Below are positions 59,514 to 64,000 of a DNA stretch of 64,000 nt, one piece after another. The stretch is from positions 1 to 64,000 of the forward strand of contig NZ_MWUM01000005.1 in the NCBI RefSeq assembly GCF_002028455.1, in the 5' to 3' direction. The stretch is from Zoogloea sp. LCSB751 (GTDB taxonomy: Bacteria > Pseudomonadota > Gammaproteobacteria > Burkholderiales > Rhodocyclaceae). The position numbers were made by a program, and so were the translations under genes. Under the pieces are notes generated by a model that saw only the letters and a list, made by a program, of their open reading frames with translations, was not told the origin of the DNA and did not search any database. Each line of letters starts with the position of its first letter. The first letter of the stretch is position 1.

Positions 59514-60821
59514 TCAGAGGTTCTCGAGGCGCAGGCGGATCACCTTGCCGGTCACGGAGTCGAGGCTCTCGATCTTGGCGATGGCGGTGTCCACGTTCTT
59601 CTCGATGGTCAGGTGGGTCAGGATGATGATGTCGGTCTGGGACTCGCCCTCTTCCGGCTCACGCTGCAGCATGGCGTCGATGGAGATCGACTGGTCGGCC
59701 AGGATGCGGGTGATGTCGGCCAGCACGCCCGGCTTGTCGAGCACGCGCAGGCGCAGGTAGTAGCTGGTCTCGACTTCCTCGATCGGCAGCACCGGCACGT
59801 CGGTGATCTGGTCCGGCTGGAAGGCCAGGTGCGGCACGCGGTGTTCCGGATCGGCGGTGTGCAGGCGGGTGACGTCCACCAGATCGGCGATCACGGCGCT
59901 GGCGGTCGGCTCGGCACCGGCGCCCTTGCCGTAGTACAGCGTGGCGCCGACGGCGTCGCCCTGCACCAGCACGGCGTTCATGGCGCCTTCCACGTTGGCG
60001 ATCAGGCGCTTCTCGGGGATCAGCGTCGGATGCACGCGCAGCTCGATGCCCTGCGGACGGCGGCGGGCGATGCCCAGCAGCTTGATGCGGTAGCCGAGTT
60101 GCTCGGCGTACTTGATGTCGGCCGCTTCGAGTTTGGTAATGCCTTCCACGTAGGCCTTGTCGAACTGGACCGGCACGCCGAAGGCGATGGAGGCCATCAG
60201 GGTCGCCTTGTGGGCAGCATCGACGCCTTCGATGTCGAAGGTGGGATCGGCTTCGGCGTAGCCGAGGCGCTGGGCTTCCTTGAGCACGTCGGCGAAGGGC
60301 AGGCCCTTGTCGCGCATCTCGGACAGGATGAAATTGGTGGTGCCGTTGATGATGCCGGCCAGCCACTGGATGCGGTTGGCGGAGAGGCCTTCACGCAGCG
60401 CCTTGATGATGGGGATGCCACCGGCAACGGCGGCTTCGAACGCAACCATCACGCCCTTCTTCTGGGCGGCGGCAAAGATCTCGTTGCCATGCACGGCCAG
60501 CAGCGCCTTGTTGGCGGTGACCACGTGCTTGCCGTTCTCGATGGCCTTCAGCACCAGTTCCTTGGCGATGCCGTAACCGCCGATCAGCTCGACGACGATG
60601 TCGACCTCGGGGTCGGTGACCACCGAGAAGGCGTCATCGGTGAGGCGCACGCCGGCGCCGGCCACGCTCTTCGCCAGTTCCAGGTTCTTGTCGGCCACCG
60701 CGGTAATGCGGATCGGCCGGCCGGCACGGCGGGTAATTTCTTCTTCGTTGCGCTTGAGAACGGTAAAGGTGCCACCGCCTACGGTGCCGATGCCCAGGAG
60801 GCCAACATTGATGGGTTTCAT
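59514..60821 (-). CDS. hom: Homoserine dehydrogenase
   Basis: 435 aa with an N-terminal NAD(P) fold (VGLLGIGTVGGGTF), the catalytic core with VVTANKALLAVHG, AAVAGGIPIIK, INGTTNFIL and AEADPTFDIEGVDAAHK, and a C-terminal ACT domain (LRVLDKPGVLADITRILADQSISIDAML). It converts aspartate semialdehyde to homoserine in threonine, methionine and isoleucine synthesis. In many betaproteobacteria thrC follows; here a terminator follows instead. alaA is upstream in the same direction. Confidence 0.97.
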   Translation of the reverse strand: MKPINVGLLGIGTVGGGTFTVLKRNEEEITRRAGRPIRITAVADKNLELAKSVAGAGVRLTDDAFSVVTDPEVDIVVELIGGYGIAKELVLKAIENGKHVVTANKALLAVHGNEIFAAAQKKGVMVAFEAAVAGGIPIIKALREGLSANRIQWLAGIINGTTNFILSEMRDKGLPFADVLKEAQRLGYAEADPTFDIEGVDAAHKATLMASIAFGVPVQFDKAYVEGITKLEAADIKYAEQLGYRIKLLGIARRRPQGIELRVHPTLIPEKRLIANVEGAMNAVLVQGDAVGATLYYGKGAGAEPTASAVIADLVDVTRLHTADPEHRVPHLAFQPDQITDVPVLPIEEVETSYYLRLRVLDKPGVLADITRILADQSISIDAMLQREPEEGESQTDIIILTHLTIEKNVDTAIAKIESLDSVTGKVIRLRLENL

Positions 60822-60918
60822 GTGTCTGGTGAAGGTAAGGGTCTAGGGTTGAGAGTCTGGGAAAAGGAAGGGTTGGGAGTGCATGTTTGGCGGCTCGGCC
60901 CCCTTCCCTCTCCCGGCA

Positions 60919-62217
60919 TCAGGTGCCGTGCCGCTTGCGGTAGCTTTCCAGGAAGCGGGCGATGCGGGCGATGGCCAGTCTGAGATCTTCCTCATGGGGA
61001 AGGAAGACCAGCCGGAAATGGTCGGGGTTCGGCCAGTTGAAACCAGTGCCCTGCACCAGCAGCACGCGTTCGGCCTCCAGCAGTTCGGCGATGAACTGCT
61101 GGTCGTCCTCGATCGGGTAGATCTTGGGGTCGAGGCGCGGGAACATGTACAGCGTGGCCTTCGGCTTGACGCAGCTGACGCCCGGGATGGCGGTGATCAG
61201 CTCGTGGGCCAGGTCGCGCTGGCGACGCATGCGGCCGCCGGGAGCCACCAGGTCTTCGATGCTCTGGTAGCCGCCGAGGGCGGTCTGGATGGCATGCTGG
61301 CCGGGCACATTGGCACACAGGCGCATCGAGGCCAGCATGTTGAGGCCCTCGATGTAGTCGGCCGCCGGACGCTTGTCGCCAGACACCACCAGCCAGCCGG
61401 CACGGTAGCCGCAGGAACGGTAGTTCTTGGACAGGCCGTTGAAGGTAACGGTCAGCACGTCTTCCGACAGGGAGGCGATGGAGGTGTGCTCGATGCCGTC
61501 GTACAGCACCTTGTCGTAGACCTCGTCGGCGTAGATGATCAGGCCGTGCTCGCGGGCGATCTGGACGATGGCCTTCAGCGTTTCGTCCGGATAGACGGCA
61601 CCGGTCGGGTTGTTCGGGTTGATCAGGACGATGGCGCGGGTGTGCGGGGTGATCTTGGCGCGGATGTCGGCCAGATCGGGCAGCCACTCGTTGGCTTCGT
61701 CGCACATGTAGTGGATCGGCGTGCCGCCGGACAGGCTCACGGCGGCGGTCCACAGCGGATAGTCGGGGGCCGGAACGAGCACTTCGTCGCCGCTGTTGAG
61801 CAGCGCGTTCATGGCCATCACGATCAGTTCGGAAACGCCATTGCCGACGTAGATGTCTTCCAGCGTCACGCCCTTGATGCGCTTCTGCTGGGTGTAATGC
61901 ATGATCGCCTTGCGGGCCGAGAAGATCCCCTTGGAGTCCGAGTAGCCTGCGGCGTTGGGCAGGTTGCGGATCATGTCGAGCTGGATTTCTTCGGGGGAAT
62001 CGAAGCCGAACGCGGCCAGGTTGCCGATGTTCAGCTTGATGATCTTGTGGCCCTCGTCCTCCATCTGCTTCGCCTTTTGCAGCACGGGGCCGCGGATGTC
62101 GTAACAGACGTTGGCGAGCTTGTCGGACTTGCGGATTGGTTGCACGGCGGTTTCCGTTTCCTTACTGATGAGAGCGGATTGCCCGGTGGCAACACGCAAT
62201 TTGGCTTGGCGGCTCAT
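60919..62217 (-). CDS. alaA: Alanine aminotransferase AlaA
   Basis: A class I PLP-dependent aminotransferase of about 432 aa, aligning by eye with E. coli AlaA over the whole length (KLANVCYDIRGPVLQKAKQMEDEGHKIIKLNIGN, YVGNGVSELIVMAMNALLNSGDEVLVPAPDYPLWTA, NPNNPTGAVY, TFNGLSKNYRSCGYRAGW with the PLP lysine). It transfers amino groups between glutamate/pyruvate and alanine. The start is taken at ATG 62217; ATG 62223 is 2 codons upstream. The 30-residue tail before the E. coli-like start has no obvious role. Confidence 0.93.
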   Translation of the reverse strand: MSRQAKLRVATGQSALISKETETAVQPIRKSDKLANVCYDIRGPVLQKAKQMEDEGHKIIKLNIGNLAAFGFDSPEEIQLDMIRNLPNAAGYSDSKGIFSARKAIMHYTQQKRIKGVTLEDIYVGNGVSELIVMAMNALLNSGDEVLVPAPDYPLWTAAVSLSGGTPIHYMCDEANEWLPDLADIRAKITPHTRAIVLINPNNPTGAVYPDETLKAIVQIAREHGLIIYADEVYDKVLYDGIEHTSIASLSEDVLTVTFNGLSKNYRSCGYRAGWLVVSGDKRPAADYIEGLNMLASMRLCANVPGQHAIQTALGGYQSIEDLVAPGGRMRRQRDLAHELITAIPGVSCVKPKATLYMFPRLDPKIYPIEDDQQFIAELLEAERVLLVQGTGFNWPNPDHFRLVFLPHEEDLRLAIARIARFLESYRKRHGT

Positions 62218-62362
62218 GGTCATGGCCCCGTCAGGGACGATCGGTGATGAAACCCGGTCGGGTGCCCGGCGACGCAAAGCTATAATGTTACCCAAGCCAC
62301 CCGGACCGGGCAAATCCGCGTCCAATCAATCAGTAAGAGTGCCCACCGCAGAGAAGCCGCCC

Positions 62363-62740
62363 ATGAAACTCCACCTCGACAAGAGCACGCAATACAACAC
62401 CATTGCCCGCTACGACGCCCGCCACGTACAGATTGACGACACCCGCTATGAATCCAGCCTGATCGTGATGCCCCAGCGCATCGAAGCCGACTGGCACGCC
62501 GGCGGTTTCGATGCGCTCGACGAAGCCGCCTTCCAGCGCCTGGCGGCGCTGGGCTGCGAGATCCTGATCCTCGGCACCGGCATGAAGCAGCGCTTTCCGC
62601 AACCGCGCCTGATGCGTGCGCTGATCGACGCCCGCATCGGGCTGGAAGTGATGGATCTGGGCTCCGCCTGCCGGACCTACAACATCCTGGTAGCGGAACA
62701 TCGTAACGTGGCCGCGGCGCTTCTGTTCGATCCGGAGTGA
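62363..62740 (+). CDS. Mth938-like (DUF498) domain protein
   Basis: 125 aa from ATG 62363. The Mth938/NDUFAF3-like fold is indicated by RYESSLIVMP, GCEILILGTGMKQRFPQPRLMRALIDARIGLEVMDLGSACRTYNILVAEHRNVAAALLF. Its biochemical role is unclear in bacteria; the human relative NDUFAF3 is a complex I assembly factor. It is divergent from alaA and followed by a peroxiredoxin gene. Confidence 0.88.
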   Translation: MKLHLDKSTQYNTIARYDARHVQIDDTRYESSLIVMPQRIEADWHAGGFDALDEAAFQRLAALGCEILILGTGMKQRFPQPRLMRALIDARIGLEVMDLGSACRTYNILVAEHRNVAAALLFDPE

Positions 62741-62825
62741 ATACCCTTCATATGCCTGGATGCATTGCCAGGCCTGCGTCTTGGGATTAGGCTGATGCCG
62801 GAATACCCCCTTTTCCGGAGAAACC

Positions 62826-63281
62826 ATGCTCGACCAGGACGCCCCTGATTTCAGCCTGCCAGCCACTGGTGGGCAGACGCTCACCCTTTCCGCCCTGAAG
62901 GGCAACAAGGTGGTGCTGTATTTCTACCCGAAGGACAGCACCCCCGGCTGCACCACCGAGAGCCAGCAGTTCCGCGACCTGCATCCCGAGTTCCTGGCCG
63001 CCGGCGCCGTCGTGCTCGGTCTCTCGCGGGACGGCCTCAAGTCCCACGACAACTTCCGCGCCAAGCAGGCCCTGCCCTTCGACCTGGTCTCCGATCCGGA
63101 CGAGACCGCCTGTACGCTGTTCGGTGTCATGAAGCTGAAAAACATGTACGGCAAACAGGTACGTGGCATCGAGCGCAGCACCTTCGTCATCGATGCCGCC
63201 GGCGTGCTGCGCCGCGAGTGGCGTGGCGTCAAGGTCCCCGGCCACGCCCAGGAGGTGCTCGACTACGTGAAGACCTTGTAA
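62826..63281 (+). CDS. bcp: Peroxiredoxin of the Bcp/PrxQ type
   Basis: 151 aa thioredoxin-fold peroxidase. The peroxidatic motif is YPKDSTPGCTTES (C about 44). The resolving Cys that PrxQ enzymes often have five residues later is replaced (Gln), so resolution would use another cysteine (a Cys lies in ETACTLFG) or a thiol partner. It reduces hydroperoxides in the cytoplasm. Confidence 0.9.
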   Translation: MLDQDAPDFSLPATGGQTLTLSALKGNKVVLYFYPKDSTPGCTTESQQFRDLHPEFLAAGAVVLGLSRDGLKSHDNFRAKQALPFDLVSDPDETACTLFGVMKLKNMYGKQVRGIERSTFVIDAAGVLRREWRGVKVPGHAQEVLDYVKTL

Positions 63282-63329
63282 GGCAGGACTGCTCCATCCC
63301 CTTCCACGACCGACGAGAAGACCGACATC

Positions 63330-64000
63330 ATGGCTACCCGACGCCCTGCGAAGTCCAAGACCCCCGCTACCAAGCTTTTCGTCCTCGACACCAACGTGTT
63401 GATGCACGACCCGACGAGCCTGTACCGCTTCGAGGAGCACGACATCTTCGTGCCGATGATGACCCTCGAGGAACTCGACTCCAACAAGAAGGGCATGTCG
63501 GAAGTCGCCCGCAACGCCCGCCAGGCCAGCCGCACCCTCGACGAGATCGTGCAGAGCTGCCCGGAGGGCATCGAAGCCGGCATCAGCCTTGTCGGCCCTT
63601 CCAGCGAGCTGGCCAGCGGCCGCCTGTTCCTGCAGACGGAAGCCATCAACAGCCAGCTGCCAGCCGCGCTGCCCACCGCGAAGGGTGACAATCAGATCCT
63701 CGCGGTGGTGATGCACCTGTTCGAGAAGTTCGACCGGAAGCGCTCGGTGATCCTCGTCTCGAAGGACATCAACATGCGCATCAAGGCCCGCGCGCTGGGC
63801 CTGGAGGCGCAGGACTACTTCAACGACAAGGTCCTCGAAGACACCGACCTGCTGTACACCGGCACCAAGGAGATCGACACCGCCTTCTGGGACGCCAACG
63901 GCAAGGACATGGAGTCGTGGAAGCAGGAGGGGCGGACTTACTACAAGATCAAGGGTCCGGACGCGCCGGACATGCTGATCAACGAGTTCGTCTTCCAGGA
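63330..64000 (+). CDS. PIN-PhoH family ATPase, 5' part
   Basis: The gene starts at ATG 63330 and runs past the window end; about 223 residues are seen. They form a PIN-type nuclease domain (KLFVLDTNVLMHDPTSLYRF, PMMTLEELDSNKKG, DNQILAVVMHLF, VILVSKDINMRIKARALG) that in this family precedes a PhoH P-loop ATPase. Such PIN-PhoH proteins are linked to RNA helicase/nuclease activity. The ATPase motifs are beyond the edge. Confidence 0.9.
   Translation, partial: MATRRPAKSKTPATKLFVLDTNVLMHDPTSLYRFEEHDIFVPMMTLEELDSNKKGMSEVARNARQASRTLDEIVQSCPEGIEAGISLVGPSSELASGRLFLQTEAINSQLPAALPTAKGDNQILAVVMHLFEKFDRKRSVILVSKDINMRIKARALGLEAQDYFNDKVLEDTDLLYTGTKEIDTAFWDANGKDMESWKQEGRTYYKIKGPDAPDMLINEFVFQ

Noticed and set aside
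59613..62247. Large plus-strand frames opposite hom and alaA
   Set aside because: Antisense shadows of two clear housekeeping genes.
1..64000. CRISPR arrays, tRNA or rRNA genes
   Set aside because: No regularly spaced repeats and no recognisable cloverleaf or rRNA segments were found on reading; small tRNAs could be missed without a covariance search.

Overview
The window is high-GC bacterial DNA, most likely from a denitrifying betaproteobacterium of the Rhodocyclales type (Azospira/Azonexus/Azoarcus relatives). This is inferred from the nitrous-oxide reductase accessory genes (nosR, nosD, nosF, nosY, nosL), a two-subunit molybdenum storage protein otherwise known from nitrogen fixers, several PAS/GAF hybrid histidine kinases, and an alaA-hom housekeeping block. 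No rRNA, tRNA or CRISPR array was recognised by eye.

Layout. 0.2-2.8 kb: nosR and a small membrane protein. 3-7.5 kb: a three-gene, ATGA-coupled envelope operon (polysaccharide deacetylase, DUF4015 glycosidase-like protein, and a fusion of an AmiE-like serine amidase to a NamZ-like muramidase), carrying two copies of a REP-like palindrome. 7.5-13.3 kb: a lone HicA-like gene, an internally deleted histidine-kinase pseudogene, a large hybrid kinase, a hypothetical gene and an internally deleted universal-stress-protein pseudogene. 13.4-15 kb: molybdenum storage genes mosB-mosA. 15.4-19.7 kb: TfoX-like gene, then a Baeyer-Villiger-type monooxygenase, an alpha/beta hydrolase and an AraC regulator.

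19.7-30.1 kb is the most unusual part. One arm, on the minus strand and visibly AT-richer, has a TIR protein and a KGGVGR-ATPase/TIR fusion. The divergent arm encodes an SGNH-hydrolase/M15-peptidase fusion, a helical-repeat/trypsin-like protease, a trypsin-like protease fused to a non-specific (NUC1) nuclease, and an orphan gene. I read this as a candidate conflict/defence module in which proteolysis and TIR signalling may control a toxic nuclease. That is inference.

30.1-39.3 kb: saccharopine-dehydrogenase-like gene with a divergent TetR regulator and two palindromic operators, a second hybrid kinase, an OsmC-YcaO fusion, a carboxymuconolactone-decarboxylase-like protein, a ProQ/FinO RNA chaperone and a second deacetylase. 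39.4-46.7 kb is accessory and AT-richer: a C4-type antisense RNA ahead of two coupled small ORFs, a PD-(D/E)XK-like gene, an AAA/Rad50-like ATPase with a zinc-hook CxxC, a transposase remnant and a BPSL0067/STY0301 effector-immunity-like pair. 47-51.9 kb: HAD phosphatase, divergent class A penicillin-binding protein, tandem glycine riboswitch and TRIC-type channel. 52-56.7 kb: nosDFYL plus two small genes and a second NosL-like protein; this half of the nos system lies about 50 kb from nosR, and each half has an FNR/DNR-like box about 60-75 nt before its first start. 56.7-59.3 kb: minus-strand wall-hydrolase-like operon. 59.5-64 kb: hom, alaA, Mth938-like gene, peroxiredoxin and the start of a PIN-PhoH ATPase gene that runs off the window.
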